The translations under genes were made by a program, and so were the position numbers. A model generated the notes under the pieces. That model saw nothing but the letters and a program-made list of their open reading frames with translations. It was not told the DNA's origin and made no database searches. This document shows positions 48,046 to 56,600 of a stretch of 64,000 bases of DNA, piece by piece. This DNA comes from an uncultured Sphingomonadaceae bacterium. GTDB taxonomy: Bacteria; Pseudomonadota; Alphaproteobacteria; Sphingomonadales; Sphingomonadaceae. Position 1 is the stretch's first letter. Each line of letters begins with the position of its first letter. The stretch covers positions 62,001 to 126,000 of the forward strand of contig CAJXSN010000005.1 of assembly GCA_913060895.1 (NCBI GenBank), in the 5' to 3' direction.

Positions 48046-51000
48046 ATGGGTCAGTCTGAAGAACCACTGCCGGAAAACGAAGCTGACGCTGTGCCTGCGG
48101 CTGGTTCTGTGCGCCGCCGCCACAAATGGCGCGGGCGCGTTATGCTGGCATTTTTCCTCGCCCTAGTCGCGGTGCTGCTGTCCTTGTGGCTCAACCGTAC
48201 CGATCTGGCGGCCGACCTTATCGATGAACAGCTCGAACCATACGATCTGCCGATCACGTATGAAGTGAAGAGTATTTCCGGTGAACGGCAGGTCATCACC
48301 AATGTGGTAATCGGCGATCCTGCAAAGCCTGATCTTACGATCGAGCGGGTTGAGATCGATTTGGCGTACCGGCTGTCTGGGCCTCAGATCGGTCAAATCC
48401 GCGTGATACGTCCGCGTCTCTGGGGTGAGGCCGGGCCAGAAGGTATCAATTTCGGTTCGCTCGATGCTCTGCTGCTTCCTGAAAGCGAAGATGGTGATGG
48501 TTTGCCCGATCTGAACCTTGCGGTGGTTGATGGCAGAGCGCGGATTGAAACGCCGTATGGCGCGTTCGGTATCAAAGCCGACGGGCAGGGCGTATTGGCC
48601 GATGGATTCCTGGGGATGTTGGCGATCAATGCACCGCGTCTGATGGCTGGTGATTGTGTGGCCAGCGATGCAACTTTATTCGGCAAATTCACCATCATGG
48701 CGGGGAAGCCCCGCATCAGCGGCCCTCTTCGCATGGCGGATGCGCGGTGCAATGGCGGGATCGAGGTAACAGACGTTGCCATGCCTTTGGTGCTGACCGC
48801 AGACGAAGATTTTCAGGGACTGACAGCGGCGTTCGAAGGCCGTATTACCAGTTTGGCTAGCGGCGCTGTGGCTGCGGGACCGGCCGATCTATCAGGCCGT
48901 ATGGAATATGGCGATGGCCGGATTGTTGGCAGCTACGATATAACGGCGCGGGCTATCGAAAGCAGCCAGTTCGGTGCAGGGCGGCTGGTTATGGGGGGGA
49001 GTTTCCGATCCGGCGATATGCTGGCTCCATGGGACGTATCGGCGGAAGGGACGGCGGAGGATATCGCTGTCACGCGTGGCTTCACGTCTGGCCTGGCTAG
49101 TCTGCAGGATGGGGCGGGGGATACGCTACTATTCCCTATCATCCGCAAATTGTCTATTGCATTGGAACGTCAGGTGCCGGGTTCGCAATTGCGCGCCACC
49201 GCCCGCTACCGTAGTTCTGAAAATGGCGCGACGGTGACGGTCCCAAGGGCAATCTTGGCCAGTCGCGGTGGAGCGATTCTCGCGTCTCTCACTCGGGGCA
49301 GCGCGGTTCTGGGAGCGGACATTCCCCGGCTTTCCGGTAATATCGCCACCGGCGGCCCTGACCTGCCCCGCATGGAAGGGCGGATGGAGCAGGATGCGAA
49401 CGGCCAACTGGTATTGAATTTGGGTATGGCGCAATATGGGGTCGGAGCGGACCGGGTAGCGATCCCGCGCCTCTCCCTTCGCCAGTCGCGCAGCGGGACT
49501 GTTTCCTTTGACGGAGAAATCACCGCGAGTGGCAGATTACCTGGCGGCAGTGTCAGCCGGTTGGAGCTACCGGTCTCAGGGCGCTGGACCAGCGGAGCGG
49601 GTCTGGCCCTGTGGAATGAATGTACCCGCGCGCAGTTCGACCGGCTGGTTTATGCCAATCTGGAACTGGACCGGCAGAGCCTTACCCTGTGTCCGGCGCG
49701 CGGAAAACCGATTTTGCAAGCTGGGACGGGTGCCGGTGCAGGCGGCTTCCGGATCGCTGCAGGGGTGCCGACACTTGATGTGTCGGGAAGGGTCGGCGGT
49801 ACGAGGTTAAGGCTGGCCAGCGGTCCAGTGGGGTTTGCATGGCCCGGGACCTTTACGGCCAGCGCTATCGATGTCGAACTGGGACCACCGGAATCCGGAG
49901 TGCGCTTCGCCGTCACCGATTTGACGGGAAAGCTGGGCGGAGAGCTGTCAGGTAGCTTTGCCGAAGCCGACATCCGGCTGGCTGCTGTTCCGCTTGATAT
50001 TCTCCAGGCCAGTGGGGATTGGGCTTATCGCGGAGGTGTGCTGTCGATCGGTGAGGGTGCATTCGTATTGGAAGACCGGGCTGAAGTGGCCCGTTTTGAA
50101 CCCTTGGTGGCCCGCAAGGCGACGTTGAGCCTGGCGGACAATGTGATTAATGCCCAAGCCGTGATGCGGACACCGGTCAGTGACGCTGTAGTGACCAGCG
50201 TCGATATCCGCCATAACCTGATCAGCGCGGCGGGCTTCGCCGATCTGGATGTTCTCGGCATCCGGTTCGGGGACGCGCTTCAGCCGACCGACCTGACCAA
50301 TCTGGCGCTGGGCGTGGTGGCCAATGTCGAAGGCGCGGTTACCGGTTCGGGGCGTATCGACTGGAATGCCGATTCGGTGACCAGCACCGGGCGGTTCTCT
50401 TCCGACGGGCTGAACCTAGCTGCCATCTTCGGTCCGGTAGAAGGCGCGCGCGGCACAATAGTGTTCGACGATCTGCTGGGCCTGACCACTGCGCCGGAAC
50501 AGCGATTGCAAGTGGCAGCCATCAATCCGGGTATCGAGGTGTTCGACGGGACGGTACAATTTGAACTTCGCGATGGGGAACTTCTGTCGGTACAGGGCGG
50601 CAGCTGGCCGTTTCTAGGTGGAACGCTGGAAATGAAACCCACTGCTATCACCATCGGTCAAAGCGAAATCCGGCAATATTCTTTCACCATCAACGGGCTC
50701 GAGGCCAACCAGTTGCTGGAAAGAATGGAGCTTGCCAATTTCTCGGCCAGTGGCACGTTTGACGGGCAGTTGATTATCGTGTTCGATGCTATCGGAAACG
50801 GGAGGATAGATCGGGGGCTCCTGACCTCGCGCCCGCCCGGTGGCAGCCTCTCTTACGTTGGGGAACTGACTTATGAAGACCTGTCGCCGATTGCGAACTT
50901 TGCCTTCGATGCCTTGCGATCCCTACAGTATCAGCGGATGGAAGTAGGCATCGACGGCCCGTTGACCGGCGATATCCTGACTCAGGTGCGGTTCGACGGG

Positions 51001-51309
51001 GTGAGCCAGGGTGAAGGGGCAAAACGCAATTTTATCACTCGTCGACTGGCCAGATTGCCCCTGCGGTTCAATATAAATATCCGGGCGCCGTTCTATCAGT
51101 TGCTGACGAATGTGCGTTCGATTTATGACCCGGCATACGTTCGTGATCCCCGCGAACTGGGCCTCGTCTCGAATGATGGGGTGCAGTTACGGAACTCTGT
51201 CAGCGGTGAAGAGGCGCCAGAGATTGTCGATCCCGACTTTGCGGACCCCAACAATACTGCAACGCAATCAACCCCCGTTCAGACCCCCGAAAGCGAGAAT
51301 CTGCCATGA
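48046..51309 (+). CDS. ydbH: YdbH-like AsmA-related intermembrane lipid transport protein
   Basis: A 1087-residue protein with an N-terminal signal anchor (about residues 33-51, MLAFFLALVAVLLSLWL) and a long beta-rich periplasmic body. It is of the YdbH group of AsmA-like/TamB-like bridge proteins, which are thought to move phospholipids between inner and outer membranes. The next two genes, a YnbE-type lipoprotein and a YdbL-type protein, form the known ydbH-ynbE-ydbL set and support this call. The ATG at 48046 has a GGAG site 4-5 bases upstream. Stop overlaps ynbE as ATGA. Confidence 0.88.
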   Translation: MGQSEEPLPENEADAVPAAGSVRRRHKWRGRVMLAFFLALVAVLLSLWLNRTDLAADLIDEQLEPYDLPITYEVKSISGERQVITNVVIGDPAKPDLTIERVEIDLAYRLSGPQIGQIRVIRPRLWGEAGPEGINFGSLDALLLPESEDGDGLPDLNLAVVDGRARIETPYGAFGIKADGQGVLADGFLGMLAINAPRLMAGDCVASDATLFGKFTIMAGKPRISGPLRMADARCNGGIEVTDVAMPLVLTADEDFQGLTAAFEGRITSLASGAVAAGPADLSGRMEYGDGRIVGSYDITARAIESSQFGAGRLVMGGSFRSGDMLAPWDVSAEGTAEDIAVTRGFTSGLASLQDGAGDTLLFPIIRKLSIALERQVPGSQLRATARYRSSENGATVTVPRAILASRGGAILASLTRGSAVLGADIPRLSGNIATGGPDLPRMEGRMEQDANGQLVLNLGMAQYGVGADRVAIPRLSLRQSRSGTVSFDGEITASGRLPGGSVSRLELPVSGRWTSGAGLALWNECTRAQFDRLVYANLELDRQSLTLCPARGKPILQAGTGAGAGGFRIAAGVPTLDVSGRVGGTRLRLASGPVGFAWPGTFTASAIDVELGPPESGVRFAVTDLTGKLGGELSGSFAEADIRLAAVPLDILQASGDWAYRGGVLSIGEGAFVLEDRAEVARFEPLVARKATLSLADNVINAQAVMRTPVSDAVVTSVDIRHNLISAAGFADLDVLGIRFGDALQPTDLTNLALGVVANVEGAVTGSGRIDWNADSVTSTGRFSSDGLNLAAIFGPVEGARGTIVFDDLLGLTTAPEQRLQVAAINPGIEVFDGTVQFELRDGELLSVQGGSWPFLGGTLEMKPTAITIGQSEIRQYSFTINGLEANQLLERMELANFSASGTFDGQLIIVFDAIGNGRIDRGLLTSRPPGGSLSYVGELTYEDLSPIANFAFDALRSLQYQRMEVGIDGPLTGDILTQVRFDGVSQGEGAKRNFITRRLARLPLRFNINIRAPFYQLLTNVRSIYDPAYVRDPRELGLVSNDGVQLRNSVSGEEAPEIVDPDFADPNNTATQSTPVQTPESENLP

Positions 51310-51566
51310 ATTCGCCCAAATTAACGGCTTGCTTTCGCTTTGCGAAAACGTGCTCCCGGCAGGGAGGTTTGCATACGCGACCACGCGGGGCAGTACGATG
51401 GCCGGTGTTGATGGCGATACCGCTCGGTTTGGGTGGCTGCATTCAGGTGAATGCGCCGGATGAAGCGATTGTGATCGAACTTAACATCAACATCCGGCAG
51501 GAAGTGATTTATCAGCTCGCGGCAGATGTTCGCGACAACATCGATGAGAACCCCGATATCTTTTGA
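51306..51566 (+). CDS. ynbE: YnbE-like outer-membrane lipoprotein
   Basis: An 86-residue lipoprotein. The lipobox LGGC places the modified cysteine at residue 45, and the mature part is IQVNAPDEAIVIELNINIRQ, close to the YnbE pattern, ending with an NPDIF-like tail. In the known system YnbE extends the YdbH bridge at the outer membrane by beta-strand stacking. It starts at 51306 by an ATGA overlap with ydbH; the signal part is unusually long at 44 residues, so an internal start at MAIPLGLGGC is also possible. Confidence 0.82.
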   Translation: MNSPKLTACFRFAKTCSRQGGLHTRPRGAVRWPVLMAIPLGLGGCIQVNAPDEAIVIELNINIRQEVIYQLAADVRDNIDENPDIF

Positions 51567-51589
51567 TTTCGGCGAACAAGGAAATGCCA

Positions 51590-51997
51590 ATGCCTACCTC
51601 AATGCGCACCAATGCGACGAATTTTGCGAAAGCTGGCCTGCTGGGCCTAACTGCGCTGTCGTTCGCTATGCCCACTGCCGCAATGGCCCAGCGCGACCCC
51701 GCTTATGCAGCGGCACGTGCGAACGGCGCAATCGGGGAGAAGATGGACGGCTATCTCGGCGTGGTCGGTAATCAGGACGCGTCGATTCGCAAGCTGGTGG
51801 CAGATCTCAATATCAAGCGGCGGGCTAATTATACCCAGCGCGCTCAATCGCAGAATGCCACGATCGAGGAATACGCCTTTACCCAAGGGTGCGTGCTGAT
51901 CAATCGGACGCAACCAGGAGAGAAATATCAGGCTCCCGGAGGCAATTGGCAGACCCGCGGTGCAGGCGCGCCCCAGCGAGACCCTCGCTGCCCGTAA
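51590..51997 (+). CDS. ydbL: YdbL-like (DUF1318) periplasmic protein
   Basis: A 135-residue exported protein with a signal peptide ending AMAQ at about residue 34. The mature part has the helical YdbL pattern: AYAAARANGAIGEKMDGYLG and SIRKLVADLNIKRRANY. The C-terminus has two cysteines (QGCVLI, DPRCP). In the known operon YdbL modulates YdbH-YnbE assembly. Start at 51590: AAGGA lies 7 bases upstream, and the longer frame begins with TTG 51563 within the ynbE stop region (TTGA overlap), which is less likely. Confidence 0.82.
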   Translation: MPTSMRTNATNFAKAGLLGLTALSFAMPTAAMAQRDPAYAAARANGAIGEKMDGYLGVVGNQDASIRKLVADLNIKRRANYTQRAQSQNATIEEYAFTQGCVLINRTQPGEKYQAPGGNWQTRGAGAPQRDPRCP

Positions 51998-52139
51998 TCC
52001 AGTCGCTCATACTGCGCGTTAAAAACCACTGATTACCTCGTCTCCATTGGTTGACTTGGCTCCGACCCACCCCTAGGGGGATCGCGCCCTCGGCGGGCAG
52101 GTTTCGCCCGTGCTACGCATTCCCAAACAGGAGCATGGC

Positions 52140-52475
52140 ATGAGTGATGACAAGCCCGCACGAGAACCCATTGCCGAGGATGCGCGAATTGACGTGCTCG
52201 AAGAGCGGTTAAAGGCCGCAACCGAGCGGGAAAGTGAACGTAACCGTCCCAAGGCAACCGGTGCCGATGCGAACTACCGCAGTGGTAACCGGGTGCTTGC
52301 GGATTTGCTTGGTGGGATTCTTGGCGGTTTGGTTATCGGCTTTGCGGTTGACGCGTTGTTCGATACCTCGCCCTGGGGTCTGTTGATCGGATTGTTCCTC
52401 GGGATAATCGTGGCCTTCAGAAACATTTTCAAGATGGCGAGCACGCAGGGCCAGACCCCGTCGGACGACGGCTAG
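52140..52475 (+). CDS. atpI: ATP synthase protein I (AtpI/AtpZ)
   Basis: A 111-residue protein with two membrane helices, residues about 65-84 and 87-104 (VLADLLGGILGGLVIGFAVD and PWGLLIGLFLGIIVAF), and a charged N-terminal part. AtpI helps assemble the c-ring and is often first in F0 operons. The start MSDDKPAREP is taken after AGGAG; the longer frame at 52110 has no ribosome site. Precedes atpB by 60 bases. Confidence 0.9.
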   Translation: MSDDKPAREPIAEDARIDVLEERLKAATERESERNRPKATGADANYRSGNRVLADLLGGILGGLVIGFAVDALFDTSPWGLLIGLFLGIIVAFRNIFKMASTQGQTPSDDG

Positions 52476-52535
52476 GCTCAGGTTCGTCAGAAACCGAACG
52501 CGCATATTTTTTGCGTAAACGCACAGGGAATTATC

Positions 52536-53324
52536 GTGGCCGCCGAAGAAGGCAAAGTCGACCCGATGCACCAGTTCCACATCGAACCCATTCTGGGTTC
52601 GCAGAACTGGGAAATTGCCGGTTTCAACATCGCATTTACCAACAGCTCGATGTGGATGATGATAACCGCTATCGTGCTCTTCCTGTTCGTATGGGGCGGC
52701 ATGAAGCGCGATCTGGTGCCTGGCCGCTGGCAAGTCATGGTCGAAAGCTCGACCGGCTTTATCGAGGATATGCTGGATGCGAATATCGGGAAGGAGGGGA
52801 AGAAATACGTCCCTTACGTGTTCTCGCTGTTCATGTTCATACTGTTTGCCAATCTCCTCGGCCTGTTGCCACTGGGCATAATTGGCGTGCATCCGTTTAC
52901 CTTTACCAGCCACTTCACGGTTACCGGCGTTCTTGCAGTCATCAGCTTCGCCATTGTTTTGCTGGTCGGTTTCTGGAAGCATGGCTTTCACTTCTTCAGC
53001 CTGTTCGTTCCGCACGGCACGCCGCTGCCGATGATTCCGATTATTTTTCCGATCGAGCTCATCTCGTTCCTCGTCCGTCCGTTCAGCCTTGCGCTGCGGC
53101 TGTTCGTGGCGATGATGGCCGGACACGTTCTGTTGAAAGTTCTGTCGAGCTTCGTGATCGACGGGACCAATGCGGGCATCGGTTTTGGCCTTCTGGTCGG
53201 ATTGCCCAGCTTCGCTTTGATGATCGGCATCAGTGCGCTGGAAATTCTGGTCGCAGGCATTCAGGCCTATGTTTTCGCTCTCCTGACGTCGCTTTACATC
53301 AACGACGCAGAGAACCTTCACTAA
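52536..53324 (+). CDS. atpB: ATP synthase F0 subunit a
   Basis: A 262-residue membrane subunit with five to six helices. The essential Arg of the proton path is in PFSLALRLFVAMMAGH, and the last helix has LVAGIQAYVFALLTSLY. GTG start (MAAEEGKVDPMHQFH), with an AGGGAAT stretch before it as a modest ribosome site. The next gene, atpE, starts 49 bases later. Confidence 0.97.
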   Translation: MAAEEGKVDPMHQFHIEPILGSQNWEIAGFNIAFTNSSMWMMITAIVLFLFVWGGMKRDLVPGRWQVMVESSTGFIEDMLDANIGKEGKKYVPYVFSLFMFILFANLLGLLPLGIIGVHPFTFTSHFTVTGVLAVISFAIVLLVGFWKHGFHFFSLFVPHGTPLPMIPIIFPIELISFLVRPFSLALRLFVAMMAGHVLLKVLSSFVIDGTNAGIGFGLLVGLPSFALMIGISALEILVAGIQAYVFALLTSLYINDAENLH

Positions 53325-53373
53325 GTTTTTCAAACCAGTTTTCTCAAACGACAGACTTCAAAGGAATTTTCTA

Positions 53374-53601
53374 ATGGACGCAGAAGCAGCAAAGCTCATC
53401 GGTGCAGGCCTCGCAGCAATTGGTGCCGGCATGGCCGCCATCGGTGTGGGTAACGTGTTCGGCTCCTTTCTGGAAAGCGCTCTACGCAATCCCGGAGCAG
53501 CAGACGGTCAGCAGGGCCGCCTGTTCATCGGCTTCGCCGCAGCCGAGCTTCTCGGCCTGCTGGCATTCGTTGTCGCGATGATCCTGATCTTCGTCGCTTA
53601 A
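53374..53601 (+). CDS. atpE: ATP synthase F0 subunit c
   Basis: A 75-residue hairpin of two helices forming the rotor ring. The polar loop RNPGAADGQQGR joins them, and the proton-carrying carboxylate is Glu58 in FAAAELLGLLAFV. The residue after it is Leu, not Thr or Ser, and no sodium-binding pattern is seen, so a proton-driven ring is likely. Set between atpB and the b' gene. Confidence 0.97.
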   Translation: MDAEAAKLIGAGLAAIGAGMAAIGVGNVFGSFLESALRNPGAADGQQGRLFIGFAAAELLGLLAFVVAMILIFVA

Positions 53602-53687
53602 TCGACGAAGATTATAGCGATGCGGGCCGGGGTTTCCCTGGCTCGCATCGATGTTCTTCCCGGCCGCCACCTCGCAGGACGTAAGCA

Positions 53688-54182
53688 ATGCCTCAGATAG
53701 CCCAGCTCGCCGAGACATACTCCAGCCAGATATTCTGGTTGCTGGTGTTCTTCGGCCTCGTTTTCTTCGTCATCGGCCGGGGCATGGTCCCGCGTGTAAT
53801 GGCGACCGTGGGGGACCGCGATAAACAGATCGCTGACGATCTGGCTGCGGCGCAGGCTGCGCGGGACAGAGCGGACGAAGAAGAAGACGCGTGGCGCATA
53901 CGTGAAAACGAAAACCGCAATCAGGCTCAGGCTCTGGTGGTGCAAGCGAAAGCGGATGCTGCGGCTCAGTCGGAAAAGAAAATCGGCGCTGCACAGAAGC
54001 GGCTCGATACCAAGCTTGCCGAGGCGGAAACCCGCATTGCTGCATCGCGAGATAGCGCGATGACCGAAATCGAGGCGGTTGCCGCCGAAGCTGCGCAGGA
54101 CATCACCCAGCGCCTCGCAGGTGTGAAAGTAACCAAGCCTAGCGCGAGCAAGGCCGTTAAGGAGGCGCTGGCACATGTCTAA
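53688..54182 (+). CDS. atpG: ATP synthase F0 subunit b'
   Basis: A 164-residue stator subunit: one N-terminal membrane helix (QIFWLLVFFGLVFFVIG) and a long Ala/Glu/Lys-rich coiled coil. Two b-type genes in a row, here and at 54175, are the mark of alphaproteobacterial and photosynthetic-type ATP synthases. Some nomenclature calls this atpF2 or atpG. It overlaps the next b gene by 8 bases. Confidence 0.93.
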   Translation: MPQIAQLAETYSSQIFWLLVFFGLVFFVIGRGMVPRVMATVGDRDKQIADDLAAAQAARDRADEEEDAWRIRENENRNQAQALVVQAKADAAAQSEKKIGAAQKRLDTKLAEAETRIAASRDSAMTEIEAVAAEAAQDITQRLAGVKVTKPSASKAVKEALAHV

Positions 54183-54708
54183 CGCACCTGAAGTCTTTAC
54201 CGCGCAGGATATCCCGGAATCGTTGGGGCCATCGCTGTGGGGCATGGAACCCTATGTGATCGTCTCGATCTCTATGGCCGTGCTGATCGCTGTCATGGTG
54301 TGGAAAAAAGTCCCCGGGATGATTACCGGTGGACTAGACGCTCGCATTGCAGCCATCCGTGAACAGCTGGATGAAGCGAAGCAACTGCGCTCCGAAGCCG
54401 AAGCATTACGCGACGAATATTCGCGCAAGATTGCCGGTGCTGAAAAGGACGCGGAAGGCATGATGGATAATGCCCGCCGCGAAGCGGATGCAATTGTCGA
54501 AAAGGCTGAAGCAGACAGCAAAGCGCTCATAGAGCGCCGCAAGCGGATGGCGCAGGATACGATCGCCGCTGCCGAACGTGAAGCAGTGGCGGATGTCCGC
54601 ACCCGCACAGCGATGGCCGCTGCTGCTGCCAGTCGCAAACTTATTGCCGACAAGCATGACGCTGCGGCTGATAGCAAATTGGCGGACGAAGTTATCGCCG
54701 CGCTGTAA
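54175..54708 (+). CDS. atpF: ATP synthase F0 subunit b
   Basis: A 177-residue stator subunit with one membrane helix (PYVIVSISMAVLIAVMVW) followed by a long amphipathic coil (LDARIAAIREQLDEAKQLR). It is the last F0 gene; the F1 genes (atpHAGDC) are not in the window, as expected for the split arrangement of alphaproteobacteria. A terminator follows 26 bases after the stop. Confidence 0.95.
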   Translation: MSNAPEVFTAQDIPESLGPSLWGMEPYVIVSISMAVLIAVMVWKKVPGMITGGLDARIAAIREQLDEAKQLRSEAEALRDEYSRKIAGAEKDAEGMMDNARREADAIVEKAEADSKALIERRKRMAQDTIAAAEREAVADVRTRTAMAAAAASRKLIADKHDAAADSKLADEVIAAL

Positions 54709-54733
54709 AGCCTGTTTGAACGTAAGCTTAGAG

Positions 54734-54762
54734 AAGGGCGGTCCGGTGTGGCCGCCCTTTTC
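54734..54762 (+). terminator. Terminator of the F0 operon
   Basis: AAGGGCGG pairs with CCGCCCTT around a 10-base loop and is followed by TTTTC. It starts 26 bases after the b-subunit stop, and it could also serve the minus-strand gene that ends at 54780 if read from the other side. Confidence 0.85.
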
Positions 54763-54779
54763 GTATGACCGGATTGCTT

Positions 54780-55754
54780 TTACGGCTCCAGGACCACTTT
54801 GCCCATAATTTCGCCGGACTGCATGGAGCCGAATGCATCGCGCCACTGTTCCAGCGGCAGTATCTTGTCGATATGCGGTGCAAGGCGCTTTTGAGCCATC
54901 AGCTTATCGACTGCATCATGGATAGCTTTCCCGCGTTCAGGAAAGCGTCGAGCATATTCTCCGGCGCGCACCCCGACGAGAGAGAAACCTTTGATGAGTG
55001 GAATGTTGAGTGCGATTTCGGGGATACGCCCGGCGACGAAACCTACGACCAGTAGCTTGCCCCCGAATGCCACGCAGCGTGTACTTTCATCGAATACATC
55101 ACCGCCTACGGGGTCGAACACGAGATCGCACAGCTGGCCATTTGTAAGGTCGGCCACGCTCTCGCGGAAACGCCCCTTATTAAGGATTACGTGGTCCGCG
55201 CCCGAGGCTGCTTTCAGTCGCTCTACTTTCGCTTCACTATGGGTTGCGGCAAGCACCGTCGCTCCGAATGCGCCAGCCAGATCGCATGCTGCGAGCCCGA
55301 CACCGCCGCTTGCCCCGTGGACCAGCACAGTCTGCCCTGCCGAGAGTCCACCAAGCTCGATAAGTGCTGTGTAGGCGGTGGAATAGGCTGCACCCATTGC
55401 CGCCGCCTGAGCGAAGCTGATGGCATCGGGGATGATGCGCAGACTGCGCGCTTGCACGCTGGCCACTTGTGCAAAGCCGCCGGTTTTGGTGCCGCCGGTC
55501 ACTCGGTCGCCTGGTTGGAAAGGGCATTCGCTATCCGCAAGGATGACTTCGCCCGCCAGTTCCATGCCGGAGACGAAAGGCGGTTCGGGTTTAAATTGAT
55601 ACTCGCCGCGGGTCATCAATAGGTCGGGATAATTAAGCGATGCGGCATGCACCCGCACTGAAACCTCACCCTGTTTCGGCTCGGGTATCGGCAGGTCGAT
55701 CAGTTCGATGCCTGAAAGGTCGTCAGACAGCCGGGAGACGACCAGCGCGCGCAT
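54780..55754 (-). CDS. Zinc-type alcohol dehydrogenase family / NADPH:quinone oxidoreductase-like
   Basis: A 324-residue medium-chain dehydrogenase. GroES-like part: SLNYPDLLMTRGEYQF and SGMELAGEV. Rossmann part: TVLVHGASGGVGLAACDLAGAFGATVLAA. The catalytic zinc ligands (Cys and His pair) of classical alcohol dehydrogenases are not in the expected places, so quinone or enal reduction fits better. Start: MRALVVSRLSDDL. It follows gloB by 5 bases, probably cotranscribed, which suggests aldehyde or quinone detoxification. Confidence 0.9.
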   Translation of the reverse strand: MRALVVSRLSDDLSGIELIDLPIPEPKQGEVSVRVHAASLNYPDLLMTRGEYQFKPEPPFVSGMELAGEVILADSECPFQPGDRVTGGTKTGGFAQVASVQARSLRIIPDAISFAQAAAMGAAYSTAYTALIELGGLSAGQTVLVHGASGGVGLAACDLAGAFGATVLAATHSEAKVERLKAASGADHVILNKGRFRESVADLTNGQLCDLVFDPVGGDVFDESTRCVAFGGKLLVVGFVAGRIPEIALNIPLIKGFSLVGVRAGEYARRFPERGKAIHDAVDKLMAQKRLAPHIDKILPLEQWRDAFGSMQSGEIMGKVVLEP

Positions 55755-55759
55755 AAAGT

Positions 55760-56515
55760 TCAGAAAGCATCTTTTGCTGCGCGCAAGGCTGCAAATGTCT
55801 CGTGCGGGGCCTTGCCACCCCATTTCGCCATAAGCGCCGGATCGTCAGCCCTTAGAAACGGATTGGTCGCCAGTTCGAGGCCAAGTTCAGTGGGGACGGT
55901 CGGCTCGCCGCGCTCGCGCTTGGCCGTGATTTCATCGGCATAGGTCTGCAGAGCGGCATTGCCCGGATCGGCATGCAGCGCGAACTTGGCGTTGGCGGCG
56001 GTGTATTCATGCGCGCAGTACAGTGTGGTTTTCGGAGGCAAGGCGCGGATCCGGTCGAGGCTGTCCCAGAACTGCTTGGGCTCTCCCTCGAACATCCGCC
56101 CACAGCCCAGAGCGAATACGGCATCGCCGACGAAAGCGATTGAGGCGTCCGGGAGATGAAAAGCAATGTGCCCGTTAGTATGCCCGGAAACGTCGATTAT
56201 GTGGGCAGTGTGCGCACCCAGCGTAACGATATCACCATGCGTAACCAGCTCATCGATGGTCGACAGCTTTTCCACTTCCTTGGGCGCCACTACCTTCGCG
56301 CCTGTCGCTTCGACAATTACACCGTTTCCGCCCGCATGATCGGGATGCCAGTGAGTGTTCCAGATTTGAGTGATCGTCCAACCCCTGGCCTCTGCCTCCG
56401 CGAGATAGACCTTTCCGTCCGGAGTATCGATTGCGGCAGTTTCGCCGCTGACCGGATCGTGCAGGAGAAATCCGTAATTGTCGGACAGGCAGGCGAACTG
56501 GTGAATTTCAAGCAT
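55760..56515 (-). CDS. gloB: Hydroxyacylglutathione hydrolase (glyoxalase II)
   Basis: A 251-residue binuclear zinc hydrolase that completes methylglyoxal detoxification by splitting S-D-lactoylglutathione. The metal motif is TQIWNTHWHPDHAGG (THxHxDH), with HIDVSGHTNGHIAFH-type ligands in IIDVSGHTNGH and FVGDAVFALGCGRMFEG. Length is normal. It belongs to the same fold as the beta-lactamase at 43947 but lacks the B1 Cys-zinc ligand pattern. Glyoxalase I is not in the window. Confidence 0.95.
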   Translation of the reverse strand: MLEIHQFACLSDNYGFLLHDPVSGETAAIDTPDGKVYLAEAEARGWTITQIWNTHWHPDHAGGNGVIVEATGAKVVAPKEVEKLSTIDELVTHGDIVTLGAHTAHIIDVSGHTNGHIAFHLPDASIAFVGDAVFALGCGRMFEGEPKQFWDSLDRIRALPPKTTLYCAHEYTAANAKFALHADPGNAALQTYADEITAKRERGEPTVPTELGLELATNPFLRADDPALMAKWGGKAPHETFAALRAAKDAF

Positions 56516-56547
56516 GGGCTCATGTTACGCGGTTCGCTCCAAACAGG

Positions 56548-56583
56548 AAAGGCCCGCCTTCCCATATGGGAAGGCGGGCCTTT
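56548..56583 (-). terminator. Perfect 36-base palindrome, terminator of rpsA
   Basis: AAAGGCCCGCCTTCCCAT and its exact reverse complement ATGGGAAGGCGGGCCTTT stand side by side, so the two halves can form a stem of about 16 pairs around a tiny loop. It lies 18 bases past the rpsA stop (56601) and 33 bases before gloB's ATG, and it works in either direction by symmetry. Confidence 0.85.
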
Positions 56584-56600
56584 CTTCAGCCTTGGAAAGC

